A stretch of 42,976 nucleotides of DNA from Gemmatimonadota bacterium (GTDB lineage Bacteria > Latescibacterota > UBA2968 > GCA-2709665): positions 1-42,976 of the forward strand of contig JAPPFJ010000026.1 in assembly GCA_028877215.1 (NCBI GenBank). The letters are read 5' to 3'. The translations under genes were made by a program, and so were the position numbers. A model generated the notes under the pieces. That model was not told the DNA's origin and made no database searches. It saw only the letters and a program-made list of their open reading frames with translations. Below are positions 1 through 8,123 of the stretch, one piece after another (positions within the stretch are counted from its first letter, which is position 1; each line of letters opens with the position of its first letter).

Positions 1-55
1 CCGACCGGCGCTTTTGCAGCCGCGCGAAGACCGCTGGGAATTTTAAGACAGCTTC
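1..55 (-). mobile_element. Miniature inverted-repeat element, copy 1 (cut by window edge)
   Basis: These 55 bases are the reverse complement of the first 55 bases of the copy at 4532, with no difference seen. The terminal sequence GAAGCTGTCTTAAAATT reads inward on the minus strand from position 55. The rest of the element lies outside the window. It overlaps the 3' end of the aminotransferase gene and supplies its stop codon. Family description is given under the copy at 4532. Confidence 0.85.
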
Positions 56-1410
56 CCAAGTCCCGACTCGAACGCCGACACGATCCGGTCCGCTTCGCTT
101 CGCGTCAGGATCAGGGGCGGCGCCAGGAAGAAAATACTCTCGGGTCCGTCCATCACGTGGCTCATGCGACCCACGATCACGCCCTGCTCCAGGATGCCCG
201 CCTGCACCGCGGCAACCCGTGCGGCATCCAGCATTTCGCCGCTTTGCGCCGCAAGCTCGACGGCGATCATCAGCCCCTTGCCCCGCACTTCGCCGATGAA
301 CGGAGACTTCAGCCCTTTCAACCCATCCAGAAGGTAAGCCCCCACTTCCGCGGAATTCTCCCACAGTCGTTCGGCGGTCAGAATATCCAGATTCGCCAGG
401 GCCGCCGTACAGCAGACCGGATGCCCGCCATACGTGGACACCGAGGAGAATTCCCGACGCTCATCGGGATCGCCCAGGAAAGTTTCAAACACCTCAGGCG
501 TCACAGCGCACGCTCCGAGGGGCAGATAGCCGCTGGAGACGCCCTTCGCCATGGTCATCATATCCGGAACCACACCCCAGTGCTCGGCGGCAAACAGCTT
601 GCCCGTCCGGCCGAATCCCGTAATGACCTCGTCGAAGATCAGCAGCACGTCGTATCGGTCGCAGATTTCACGAAGGCGCGGCAGGTACCCGTCCGGCGGG
701 ATGATCACGCCGCCGCCGCCGATGATCGGTTCGGCAATGACCGCCGCAACCGTTGCCGGGTCCTCCCGGACAATGACCTCTTCGACCTCGTTCGCACACG
801 CCACGCCGCCATCGGGATAGGTCAGTTTCGTCCCGAAGCGAAAGGAATAAGGCGGGTTCACGTGCAGAAACCCCGGCATCAGGGGTTCGAACTTCGCTCT
901 CCTGGCAACCTGTCCCGTCGCGGACATCGCGCCAAACGTGAACCCGTGATAGCCCTGGTATCTCGCAATCACCTTGAACCGGTTCTCGCCCGGGTACTTC
1001 TGCCGGCCATACTGACGCGCGATCTTCAGCGCGGTTTCGTTCGCCTCCGAGCCGCTGTTGGAGAAGAACAGATGGTTCAGATCGCCGGGCAGGAGGTCGG
1101 CGAGCCTGGATGCCAGCCTGGCGGCGGGAAGATTCACCTGGAGATGGGGATAGTAGGAAAGCTGCAGCATCTGTTCGTACACGGCGTCTGCGATCTCCCG
1201 GCGGCCGTACCCGACGTTGACGTTCCAGAGCCCCGCGTAAGCATCCAGGTACTCCCGGCCCTCCGCGTCCACGACGGTGGTTCCCTTACCCCGGTGGACC
1301 ACCATGAGATCCCGGTGTTCCAGAGACCGGTGCTGTACCATCGGATGCCACACGTGCGCCCGGTCCTGCGCCCGAATCTCCCCAACGTCCAGCTGGTCTG
1401 CGTCCGCCAT
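43..1410 (-). CDS. Class III aminotransferase, PLP-dependent (omega-aminotransferase-like)
   Basis: This is a 455-residue fold-type I PLP enzyme of aminotransferase class III, transferring an amino group from an amine or omega-amino acid to a keto acid in the cytoplasm. Visible landmarks are SGSEAN (119-124, phosphate binding), YHG (154-156), DEVITGFGR (260-268, the PLP-contacting Asp) and the Schiff-base lysine K289 in TMAKG. The start is the ATG at 1410, because the protein from there has the family's normal length and is preceded by GGGGGAAG; the longer open frame upstream is not homologous. A consensus promoter lies about 100 bp upstream. Oddity: the last residues (Lys-Leu-Ser) and the TAA are encoded by the terminal repeat of the inserted miniature element, so the native C-terminus has been replaced. 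Substrate cannot be read from sequence. Confidence 0.93.
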   Translation of the reverse strand: MADADQLDVGEIRAQDRAHVWHPMVQHRSLEHRDLMVVHRGKGTTVVDAEGREYLDAYAGLWNVNVGYGRREIADAVYEQMLQLSYYPHLQVNLPAARLASRLADLLPGDLNHLFFSNSGSEANETALKIARQYGRQKYPGENRFKVIARYQGYHGFTFGAMSATGQVARRAKFEPLMPGFLHVNPPYSFRFGTKLTYPDGGVACANEVEEVIVREDPATVAAVIAEPIIGGGGVIIPPDGYLPRLREICDRYDVLLIFDEVITGFGRTGKLFAAEHWGVVPDMMTMAKGVSSGYLPLGACAVTPEVFETFLGDPDERREFSSVSTYGGHPVCCTAALANLDILTAERLWENSAEVGAYLLDGLKGLKSPFIGEVRGKGLMIAVELAAQSGEMLDAARVAAVQAGILEQGVIVGRMSHVMDGPESIFFLAPPLILTRSEADRIVSAFESGLGKLS

Positions 1411-1510
1411 AGACTTCCCCCGTTCCAAGAAACTATCTTGAAATCGACGATATTCGACTTGACTCGCAAGGGCCCCTGATCTACTTTGTAGCCGCTTCTG
1501 CAGGAGCACC

Positions 1511-1539
1511 ATCATACGGCATTCAAGGGTTGAAGTCAA
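1511..1539 (-). promoter_or_regulatory. Sigma-70-type promoter for the aminotransferase
   Basis: On the minus strand, -35 TTGACT (1534-1539) is followed after 17 bp by -10 TATGAT (1511-1516). Transcription would begin near 1504, giving a leader of roughly 95 nt before the aminotransferase start. Read directly from sequence; activity is inferred. Confidence 0.6.
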
Positions 1540-1687
1540 GGTCTGTCCCGCCGGTATTCGGCCGAACCATCCACGCCCCGGTTCGCCCCCCAATCGGCGG
1601 GGTTCCGGGCCCCCGGTACGGCCCGCAGGCCGTGCGCGTACGGGCGGCTGCCGACGTTTCGCGGCCCCTGGCCGAACGACCGTCTTC

Positions 1688-1849
1688 GAAGCTGTCTTAA
1701 AATTCCCAGCGGTCTTCGCACGGCTGCAAAAGCGCCGGTCGGCGTTGGTCAAACCCGCCCGTATAGACAAATATGGGCGGATTTTCCCGCCTTGACCGCC
1801 ACTTTTTCGCTCGCGCTCGGGAACTCACCGGTAATTTTAAAACAGCTTC
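1688..1849 (+). mobile_element. Miniature inverted-repeat element, copy 2
   Basis: This 162 bp copy differs from the copy at 4532 at only about eight positions plus one single-base indel. It starts GAAGCTGTCTTAAAATT and ends with the matching inverted terminus. It has no transposase gene. Unlike the copies at 4532 and 25478 it has no clear 3-bp target duplication (TTC on the left, TTG on the right), which suggests rearrangement or mutation since insertion. It lies in the opposite orientation to copy 1, so the two flank the aminotransferase as an inverted pair. It ends just before the flavoprotein start codon and must form part of that gene's leader. Confidence 0.85.
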
Positions 1850-1863
1850 TTGGCGAAAATACC

Positions 1864-3168
1864 ATGGCCACACCCGAACACCATACCGTCATCATCGTGG
1901 GCGGAGGCCCGGCGGGTCTGCCGCTGGCCGTCGTACTCGGCGGATGGCACCCTTATTATCGCGGCGGCGACCTGTTTCGCAGTCGATACGAGCAGGTCGA
2001 CCGCTATCTTCGCGGGGAAGACGGCACGCTGCTCGGCCTCGATTTCAGAGCCGTGGTGAACGCCGGCATTCGTCCCGTGGACCTGTTTCGCATTCTCCAC
2101 CATCCCGGACAGAAGTTCCGCGGGCAGAATGAACTCGCCCTCGAATTCCGCAGGCACGAACCCGTCGACGTATTGCTGATCACACAGGAAGAGGTCGGCG
2201 GCGTCTGGAACAATGTACCGGAAAACATGCTCACGCTCTCGCCGGGGCAATGGATGGAATTCGCCTTTTATCCGCTTGATCGTCACATCCGCGAACGACA
2301 GATCAATCTGGACGTCAACGCATTGATCGCGAAACATCACCTCCTGGATTATTACCACGCCGTACCGGCCCGTTTCGAAGTCGAAGACCGTATCCGCATA
2401 CACGAACGCGTCTCCCGCATCCAGCCCCACGACGCGGGTTTTCTGCTCACGTCCCGCGTCGCAGGTTCGGAAACCACACGCCGCTACACGTGCAAGTACC
2501 TGGTCTACGCGGTGGGCCAGCGCTGCATTCCACGGAAACTCAATGTACCGGGCGAACATCTTTCGTTCGTCACTTCAGCCTACGACCAACCCGGGAGTTA
2601 TCCCGGCGAACGCATTCTCGTCGTGGGTGGTGGCCGGTCCGCCGACTGGGCGGCAACCGAACTGCACGATGCGGGCAGACACGTCCACTACGTCATGCGC
2701 CAGCCCTTCGATCGCCACTGGCGCCTCATATCGGACAGCCGCTACGGCCTCCCCTACTACGCGCGTATCGCCGAAATCATGGAAAGCCGGTCCCCCCGCC
2801 TGAATACCCACTATGAGACCCTTGTAGCGGGTTTCGAACAGGGGGCATCCGCAGGCCTCGTCGACCTTGGCCGCAATGGCAGCCGTGAAACGCTCGAAGT
2901 CGACCACGTCATCCTCGAAATCGGCGGCATCGCGGATTACTCCCTTTTCGAAGGGTTTCCACCCCTTCGTCCGGTGGATAAATACGACAACTACCGCTTC
3001 CAGGTCCATCAGTTGCCCACACATCCACACAACTATGAATGCACCGTCGTTCCGAACATGTACCCCGGCGGATACCTGGCCGAGGGCCTGGGTCTCGTCG
3101 TCATCGGGATGCACGGTACAACCTACGCCATTGCAGGAGACATCCTTCAGAAGGAAGGGCGGCTTTAG
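1864..3168 (+). CDS. FAD/NAD(P)-dependent oxidoreductase, flavin-monooxygenase-like
   Basis: This is a 434-residue flavoprotein with two dinucleotide-binding motifs: GGGPAG at 13-18 for FAD and VVGGGRSADWA at 254-264 for NAD(P)H. GGVWNN (112-117) resembles the GGxW segment of flavin-containing and N-hydroxylating monooxygenases. No membrane segment is seen. The start is the ATG at 1864, placed so that the FAD motif sits at the usual distance from the N-terminus; the ribosome-binding site is weak (GGCGAAAA). The gene directly follows miniature element copy 2, which has displaced its original upstream region. A ManD-type dehydratase follows on the same strand after 163 bp. The substrate is unknown; a thioredoxin-reductase-like role is less likely because no redox-active CxxC is present. 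Confidence 0.8.
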   Translation: MATPEHHTVIIVGGGPAGLPLAVVLGGWHPYYRGGDLFRSRYEQVDRYLRGEDGTLLGLDFRAVVNAGIRPVDLFRILHHPGQKFRGQNELALEFRRHEPVDVLLITQEEVGGVWNNVPENMLTLSPGQWMEFAFYPLDRHIRERQINLDVNALIAKHHLLDYYHAVPARFEVEDRIRIHERVSRIQPHDAGFLLTSRVAGSETTRRYTCKYLVYAVGQRCIPRKLNVPGEHLSFVTSAYDQPGSYPGERILVVGGGRSADWAATELHDAGRHVHYVMRQPFDRHWRLISDSRYGLPYYARIAEIMESRSPRLNTHYETLVAGFEQGASAGLVDLGRNGSRETLEVDHVILEIGGIADYSLFEGFPPLRPVDKYDNYRFQVHQLPTHPHNYECTVVPNMYPGGYLAEGLGLVVIGMHGTTYAIAGDILQKEGRL

Positions 3169-3331
3169 ATACCATATTCCTTCCGATGCGTCCATGCGTG
3201 GCACCGGTTCGGTTTCATCACCCGGCCACCCCCGAAGAAATCCGTGGACAATTCACCGCGCAGACCTTATTAAAGAATCCCCTGGGCGCGGTTAACGTCT
3301 GGTTCCATCTCCAATAACCCGGAGTCCATCC

Positions 3332-4531
3332 TTGCCCGTCACTATACGCGACGTCAGAACCATCCTCACCCAGCCCGCGGGATCCCGCCTCATCGTGGTC
3401 AAAATCCTCACGTCCCAACCCGGTCTCTACGGTCTCGGCTGCGCCACGTTTACGCAGCGATTTCACGCCGTCCATGCCGCCCTCGAAAAACACCTGAAAC
3501 CGTTTCTCATCGGACGCGACGTCGACCGCATCGAAGACATCTGGCAGATGTCCATGGTCAACGGGTACTGGCGCAACGGTCCCGTACTCAACAACGCGAT
3601 CTCCGGCGTGGATATCGCGCTTTGGGACATCAAGGGCAAACGCGCGGGGATGCCCGTCTACCAGCTTCTGGGCGGCAAATGCCGCGAAGCCGCGGCCTGT
3701 TACGCCCACGCCGACGGCCTGGAGAAAAACGAAGTCCTGGACAACGTCCTGAAATTCCATGAACAGGGCTATCAGCACATCCGCGTTCAGATGGGAGGGT
3801 ACGGTGGCAGAACGTCCCGCCAGCGCGGCCCGGAAGGGGCTCAGGAAGGGGCGTACTACGACCCGCGGGAATACGCGCGGAGGGTCCTCGACATGATCGG
3901 CCACGTCCGCGCAAATGCGGCCCCGCACATCGAACTCCTCCACGACGTTCACGAACGGCTCGTTCCTGTGGACGCGGTCCAGTTCGCGAAAGACGCGGAA
4001 CCCTTCAGGCTGTTCTTCCTGGAGGACCCGCTCGCGCCGGAAGACCTGGAGTGGTTCCATAACATCCGGCAGCAATGCGCCACGCCCGTCGCCATGGGGG
4101 AACTCTTCAACCACCCGCGGGAGTGGACGCCGCTCATCGAGGACCGGCTGATCGACTTTATCCGCATGCACGTCAGCCAGATGGGCGGCCTCACGCCGGC
4201 CCGCAACGTGGCGGCATTCGCCGGCATGTACGGCATTCGTACCGCCTGGCACGGGCCCGGCGACGTTTCTCCGGTCGGCCATGCCGCCAATCTGCACCTG
4301 GATCTCTGGGCGCCCAACTTCGGTATCCAGGAGTGGTGCCGATTCGACGAACGCGTCTGCGAAATCTTCCCCGGGACGCCCGAAGTCAGGGGCGGTTTCA
4401 TGTATCCCAACGACCGGCCCGGCTTCGGAATTGACGTCGATGAGGATCTCGCATCGAAGTATCCCTGTCAGGATGAGATTATCGGCTGGACGCAGGCCCG
4501 CCTGCCCGACAGCTCACCCGCGAGACCCTAA
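3332..4531 (+). CDS. Enolase-superfamily sugar-acid dehydratase, ManD/RspA-type
   Basis: This 399-residue enzyme matches the mannonate dehydratase (ManD, 'starvation-sensing protein RspA') branch of the enolase superfamily, which removes water from aldonic acids such as D-mannonate. The metal-binding carboxylates are D205 (LLHDVHERL), E231 (FLEDP) and E257 (GELFN). The C-terminal catalytic segment WHGPGD (H307, D311) and the following HAANLHLDLW/NFGIQEW region are typical of ManD. The start is TTG at 3332, supported by GGAG eight bases upstream and by the conserved N-terminal strand. Several ManD-family members show low or no activity on mannonate, so the substrate is open. The TAA stop is also the left copy of the target duplication of the element that follows immediately. 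Confidence 0.88.
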   Translation: MPVTIRDVRTILTQPAGSRLIVVKILTSQPGLYGLGCATFTQRFHAVHAALEKHLKPFLIGRDVDRIEDIWQMSMVNGYWRNGPVLNNAISGVDIALWDIKGKRAGMPVYQLLGGKCREAAACYAHADGLEKNEVLDNVLKFHEQGYQHIRVQMGGYGGRTSRQRGPEGAQEGAYYDPREYARRVLDMIGHVRANAAPHIELLHDVHERLVPVDAVQFAKDAEPFRLFFLEDPLAPEDLEWFHNIRQQCATPVAMGELFNHPREWTPLIEDRLIDFIRMHVSQMGGLTPARNVAAFAGMYGIRTAWHGPGDVSPVGHAANLHLDLWAPNFGIQEWCRFDERVCEIFPGTPEVRGGFMYPNDRPGFGIDVDEDLASKYPCQDEIIGWTQARLPDSSPARP

Positions 4532-4694
4532 GAAGCTGTCTTAAAATTCCCAGCGGTCTTCGCGCGGCTGCAAAAGCGCCGGTCGGCGTTGGTCAAACCC
4601 ACCCGTATAAACCAAATATGGGCGGGTTTTCCTGCCTTGACCGCCACTTCTTCGCTCGCGCTCGGGAGCTCACCGGTAATTTTAAAACACCTTC
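4532..4694 (+). mobile_element. Miniature inverted-repeat element, copy 3 (reference copy)
   Basis: This 163 bp element begins GAAGCTGTCTTAAAATT and ends in an inverted version with one mismatch. A TAA trinucleotide is duplicated on both sides (4529-4531 and 4695-4697). The centre folds into a second hairpin: GGTCAA (4591-4596) pairs with TTGACC (4637-4642), with an inner AACCCRCCC arm pairing to GGGCGGGTT. No open frame of transposase length is present, so it is non-autonomous. The TTA/TAA duplication resembles targets of IS5-group (IS1031-like) and PIF/Harbinger-type transposases; that parentage is inference. Four copies occur in this window. Confidence 0.88.
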
Positions 4695-4742
4695 TAAGGT
4701 CATCGCGAGCCGCAATTCCAAATCCATGCAAGGAGGATAACC

Positions 4743-5612
4743 ATGATCAGGATCGGAATCGTCGGTGCGGAGAACAGCCATACCGTCGCCATTTCGAAAA
4801 CGTTGAACATAGACAAGAAAGTACCGGGCTGCCGCGTCACCCACGTGTGGGGCGAAGCCGCCCGGTATGCCGAAGATGCTCAAGATAGGGGACAGATTCC
4901 GAATATCGTCGAGCACCCCGAAGAGATGATCGGCCAGGTCGACGCCGCGTGCGTGGACCATCGCGACGCGAAATATCACCTGCCCGCGGTCTGGCCGCTG
5001 ATGGAAGCCGGAATTCCGTTATTCGTGGACAAGCCGTTCTGCTATCGGGTCTCCGAGGGCAGGCGCTTCCTGGACCGCGCGTCGGAACTCGGGGTCCCCG
5101 TCTGCTCCTTCTCCGTGATACCCAGACAGGAGTCCTTCAGCCGGCTCAAGGAAGACATCGCCGACATGGGCCGGGTAGTCTCCGTGGTCACAACCGGCCC
5201 CTGCGACGTCGAATCCGAGTGGGGCGGCGTTTTCTTCTATGGCATCCACCAGGTGGACATGGCCGTGCGACTGCTCGACAACGACGTCACCCACGCGCAG
5301 GTCAACCTGGGCGGAAAAAACCATACCGGCACGCTGTATTCGTCGAGCGGCTCCGTCTCTACGCTCAATCTCTTCACCGAAGGGCACAGCGCCTTCCACG
5401 TGTCCGTCATCTGCGAAAAGGGGCGGGTCGACCGCGTGATCGGCTACGACGAGAATCCGTATCTGGGCGGCACAAGCGCCTTCTGCGACATGTTCAAGAC
5501 GGGCAACACCGATGAAACCCGCGAATCCATGCTGAAACCGGTCGCCGTGCTGGAAGCGCTGGAAAAATCAATCGTGCAGGGAGAGAAAATCGAGGTCCCG
5601 TCCATCGAATAG
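4743..5612 (+). CDS. Gfo/Idh/MocA-family oxidoreductase, short form
   Basis: This 289-residue protein has the N-terminal Rossmann motif GIVGAENSH (5-13) and the family's EKP-type motif as VDKPF (95-99), whose lysine contacts nicotinamide and substrate. GIHQVDMAVRLL follows near residue 167 and carries the conserved His/Asp pair seen in the C-terminal substrate domain. Family members act on sugars, inositols and related cyclic alcohols using NAD(P). At 289 residues it is shorter than the usual 330-390, chiefly in the C-terminal beta-sheet domain. The ATG is preceded by a very good AAGGAGG. It lies directly downstream of miniature element copy 3, so its ancestral promoter may have been separated from it. 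Confidence 0.87.
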   Translation: MIRIGIVGAENSHTVAISKTLNIDKKVPGCRVTHVWGEAARYAEDAQDRGQIPNIVEHPEEMIGQVDAACVDHRDAKYHLPAVWPLMEAGIPLFVDKPFCYRVSEGRRFLDRASELGVPVCSFSVIPRQESFSRLKEDIADMGRVVSVVTTGPCDVESEWGGVFFYGIHQVDMAVRLLDNDVTHAQVNLGGKNHTGTLYSSSGSVSTLNLFTEGHSAFHVSVICEKGRVDRVIGYDENPYLGGTSAFCDMFKTGNTDETRESMLKPVAVLEALEKSIVQGEKIEVPSIE

Positions 5613-5698
5613 CTCCGGTTTGGCGGAACCGGCAGGGAGTTACCCGAGACCACCTGAGACGGCCCCGCGATCAGGCCGAATGCGGCGACGGGCCGGTT

Positions 5699-6742
5699 TC
5701 AGGTCGCCGCCGCTTCCGAAAAGACCCTGAGGTGGTTGCCGCCGAGAATCTTGCGGATGTCGGCCTCCGAATAACCCCTGTCCAGGAGACCCACGGTAAT
5801 CCGGGCAAACGAGGTCGCGTCCTCCATCAGCGTGCCCCCGCCGTCGAAATCCGATCCGATGCCCACATGGTCGGCGCCGACAAGCTGTACGGCGTGGTCT
5901 ACGTGGTCGAGAAGGCGAGTGAACGATGGCGCCGTCCTGTCGACAAACCGGGGTACGAACGTAATGCCCATCGACCCGCCATTCTTCGCCAGCGCCCTGA
6001 TCTGTTCGTTGCTCAGGTTTCTTGGATGGTCGCACACCGACTTGCAATTGCTGTGGGAAGCGATCACCGGTTTTTGCGAAACCTCCATCACATCCCAGAA
6101 TCCCGTTTCGCTGATGTGAGAAACATCCACCAGCATTCCCAGGTTGTTCATTGCTTCCACAAGCCGCACGCCGAAACGCGTCAGTCCGCCCCGGCTGCGC
6201 GCTTCGGCATTTCCGTCCGCGGCCAGGCTGCTGACGTCGTGCGTCAGGCCGATCGAACGCACGCCCACCCTGTGCAGCATGCGCAGCACGTTGATGCTGC
6301 CCTCTACCCCGTCGCTGTTTTCGATTGCCAGCACGACCGCCAGTTTGCCGTCCCGTTTCGCGCGCGAAATGTCGGCCGCGGATTTCGCCAGCACCACGTC
6401 GTCACCGTGCGCTTCCATTTCCGAGTCGAAAAACCCCATTGCGTCAAGCGCATAGGTCAGATGGTTCTTCACCGCAAGTGTGACGTCTACGGCGAAGAAA
6501 GCGGCATCCACGCCTCCCTTTCTCATTTTCGGAAAATCGATCTGTACCGGTGATTCGACGTCCGATCGATCCAGACGCCCTCTCAATCCGGCCACGGTGG
6601 CGTTCCGGCGGTCTCCGTCCGTCGGGGGATTCCCGGAAAAACCCAGATTCCCCCGGCGAATGTGGTTCACGATCGCATCGTTATGCGAATCGATCACCAG
6701 GGCGTCCCGATGCAGGCGTGCGGCGTCACTATGGTCAGTCAT
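5699..6742 (-). CDS. Membrane dipeptidase, peptidase family M19
   Basis: This 347-residue metallo-dipeptidase belongs to the renal-dipeptidase family, binuclear zinc enzymes that cleave dipeptides, including D-amino-acid-containing ones. Ligand positions are visible: H20 and D22 (IDSHND), E141 (AIENSDG), H209 (VDVSH), H230 (ASHSN) and the catalytic-site D298 in GIGSDFDGGG. The typical C-terminal ILGGN segment is present. The start is the ATG at 6742, preceded by AGAGG; a longer frame upstream lacks homology. There is no signal peptide, so the enzyme is probably cytoplasmic, as in most bacterial homologues. It lies downstream of, and on the same strand as, the outer-membrane barrel gene but 139 bp away with a hairpin between, so it may be a separate unit. 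Confidence 0.93.
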   Translation of the reverse strand: MTDHSDAARLHRDALVIDSHNDAIVNHIRRGNLGFSGNPPTDGDRRNATVAGLRGRLDRSDVESPVQIDFPKMRKGGVDAAFFAVDVTLAVKNHLTYALDAMGFFDSEMEAHGDDVVLAKSAADISRAKRDGKLAVVLAIENSDGVEGSINVLRMLHRVGVRSIGLTHDVSSLAADGNAEARSRGGLTRFGVRLVEAMNNLGMLVDVSHISETGFWDVMEVSQKPVIASHSNCKSVCDHPRNLSNEQIRALAKNGGSMGITFVPRFVDRTAPSFTRLLDHVDHAVQLVGADHVGIGSDFDGGGTLMEDATSFARITVGLLDRGYSEADIRKILGGNHLRVFSEAAAT

Positions 6743-6844
6743 GAAAACCTCTCTGTCGAGTACTGATTCGCAAGGAATCTGAATTTCCCGTGCCGCCAAA
6801 CGATACGGAGGTTACCACCGCCTCCGTCGGCCGGGAACCCGCCT

Positions 6845-6871
6845 GTAACGCGAAATGGCATTTCGCGCTAC
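6845..6871. terminator. Palindromic hairpin after the outer-membrane barrel gene
   Basis: GTAACGCGAAAT (6845-6856) pairs with ATTTCGCGCTAC (6860-6871) around a 3-base loop, with 11 of 12 pairs. It lies 10 bp past the stop of the minus-strand barrel gene. No T-tract follows on the minus strand, so it could be an RNA-stabilising stem or a REP-like palindrome rather than a true terminator. Confidence 0.45.
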
Positions 6872-6881
6872 GCCGCGACCG

Positions 6882-8096
6882 TCAGAAATAATAGCTCAAG
6901 GACACGAAACCAAGCGTCGGAAACTGTCCGAACTCTGACTGCACGCCATTCGAAGCCCGGGATGAAGGCGCACCGGAACCCCCGCCAAGCCCCAGGAGTG
7001 CACCACCCGAGACGGTCCCATTCTGAAAACATCCGTACTCAATCGCGGGCGACAGGAACGCAGACCGGTCCGAGAGGTTCCACAGAACGGGCATGCGAAC
7101 CGACCAGAGCGGCGTAAGTTGCCACGCCAGACCTGGCGCGACGTAGTGCCTCCCCAGCAGGAAGACCCCACCCGCGGCATAGGTCCGGTCCTCAAGCAGC
7201 GCGCGATAGTCGCGGGTGCGGGAAACACCGGCCCCGTTCAGGTGATACTCGAGGGTTCCGTAGACTCCGTTCGAGATTCGATGATCGAGTCCCGTCGAAA
7301 TCCGCAGAAACGACCGGCCGTCCGGCTTTCTGGTCCACGCCGCCTCCAGCCAGGCCCCCGCGTCACCGAGCGATCCGGCCACGTCCAGGCCCAGAAGCAA
7401 ATGCTCCCGGAACCCCATCGCCATCACGTGGACGTCCGCACCGTGCGCCAGGAACCGGCCGCGAACGAAGCCGGCGCCACTCTGTTTCGAAACATCCCAT
7501 CCTGGAACCACCCCGGCGTCCAGTTCCCCCATCGTGCCAACCGGCACACGCAGCCTGACGGCATCCACACCCACGCGCTCTTCCTTGTCCAGTACTTCCG
7601 GAGAAAAGGGCGTGATGACATCGGTCGGATTCACCGCTCGCGCCGAGCCGAACGCGACAACCTGCCGGCCAACGTAGACGTCCGCGCGCGGCAGCGAAAC
7701 CGTCAACAACGCCCGATCCAGATTCTGAGTTACGGTAAAGCTGTGGTCCGTGCCGTCAGCGCGGGGATACAGTCTGTCCCCGAGGTCCTTCACCCGGTAG
7801 TCGAACAGCGCGGACGCCGGTAACCACGGCGCGCCCGCGGACGGCGCTCCGGCGGCTCTTGCAGACAGATCGTACGCGAATTCGCCCGACAACACCCGGG
7901 CCGGGCGCCAGAACAGCTTCACGCGAACGCGGTTCAACCATATCCGCCGGGGCTCCGGTTTCCGGATATCGGGGACGGACGCCCGCTGTTCCAACATCGC
8001 AAACGACTTCGCATATCCACTCAGCCTGAGTCGGCCTTCATTCGTCGCCCCCCTCGCAGGCATCAGAGCCAGAAAAGCCAGAAAACACAGGAACAA
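6882..8096 (-). CDS. Outer-membrane beta-barrel protein (porin-like)
   Basis: From the TTG at 8096 this is a 404-residue protein with a hydrophobic signal peptide ending in ARGA, followed by alternating amphipathic strands and a C-terminal aromatic end (VSLSYYF), the pattern recognised by the BAM machinery. Sequence such as VYVGRQVVAFGSARAVNPTDVI resembles large porin-like barrels. The start is uncertain: an ATG at 8327 would add 77 residues encoded by an inverted-repeat element and is unlikely to be native. The gene lies downstream of a LolD-like ATPase, two permeases and a LolA-like protein, all on this strand. A role as the outer-membrane end of that export route is inference from context. 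The inserted element at 8124-8288 now separates it from the ATPase gene. Confidence 0.7.
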   Translation of the reverse strand: MFLCFLAFLALMPARGATNEGRLRLSGYAKSFAMLEQRASVPDIRKPEPRRIWLNRVRVKLFWRPARVLSGEFAYDLSARAAGAPSAGAPWLPASALFDYRVKDLGDRLYPRADGTDHSFTVTQNLDRALLTVSLPRADVYVGRQVVAFGSARAVNPTDVITPFSPEVLDKEERVGVDAVRLRVPVGTMGELDAGVVPGWDVSKQSGAGFVRGRFLAHGADVHVMAMGFREHLLLGLDVAGSLGDAGAWLEAAWTRKPDGRSFLRISTGLDHRISNGVYGTLEYHLNGAGVSRTRDYRALLEDRTYAAGGVFLLGRHYVAPGLAWQLTPLWSVRMPVLWNLSDRSAFLSPAIEYGCFQNGTVSGGALLGLGGGSGAPSSRASNGVQSEFGQFPTLGFVSLSYYF

Positions 8097-8123
8097 CCCA
8101 TGCGCAGGCGGGCGCGAATTTCC

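Larger units (their letters stand above)
1411..1863. other. Intergenic region between divergent genes
   Basis: This spacer separates the aminotransferase from the divergent flavoprotein gene. It holds the aminotransferase promoter, about 150 bp of GC-rich sequence in which I see no gene, and miniature element copy 2, which ends 14 bp before the flavoprotein start codon. Confidence 0.7.

Noticed and set aside
157..1479. A 440-codon plus-strand open frame opposite the aminotransferase
   Set aside because: It is a shadow frame: the minus strand carries all class III aminotransferase motifs and the plus-strand product has low-complexity Arg/His/Pro composition.
3169..3331. Short open frame ending TAQTLLKNPLGAVNVWFHL before the dehydratase gene
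   Set aside because: About 40 codons without an established family or ribosome-binding site; could be a gene remnant but cannot be supported.
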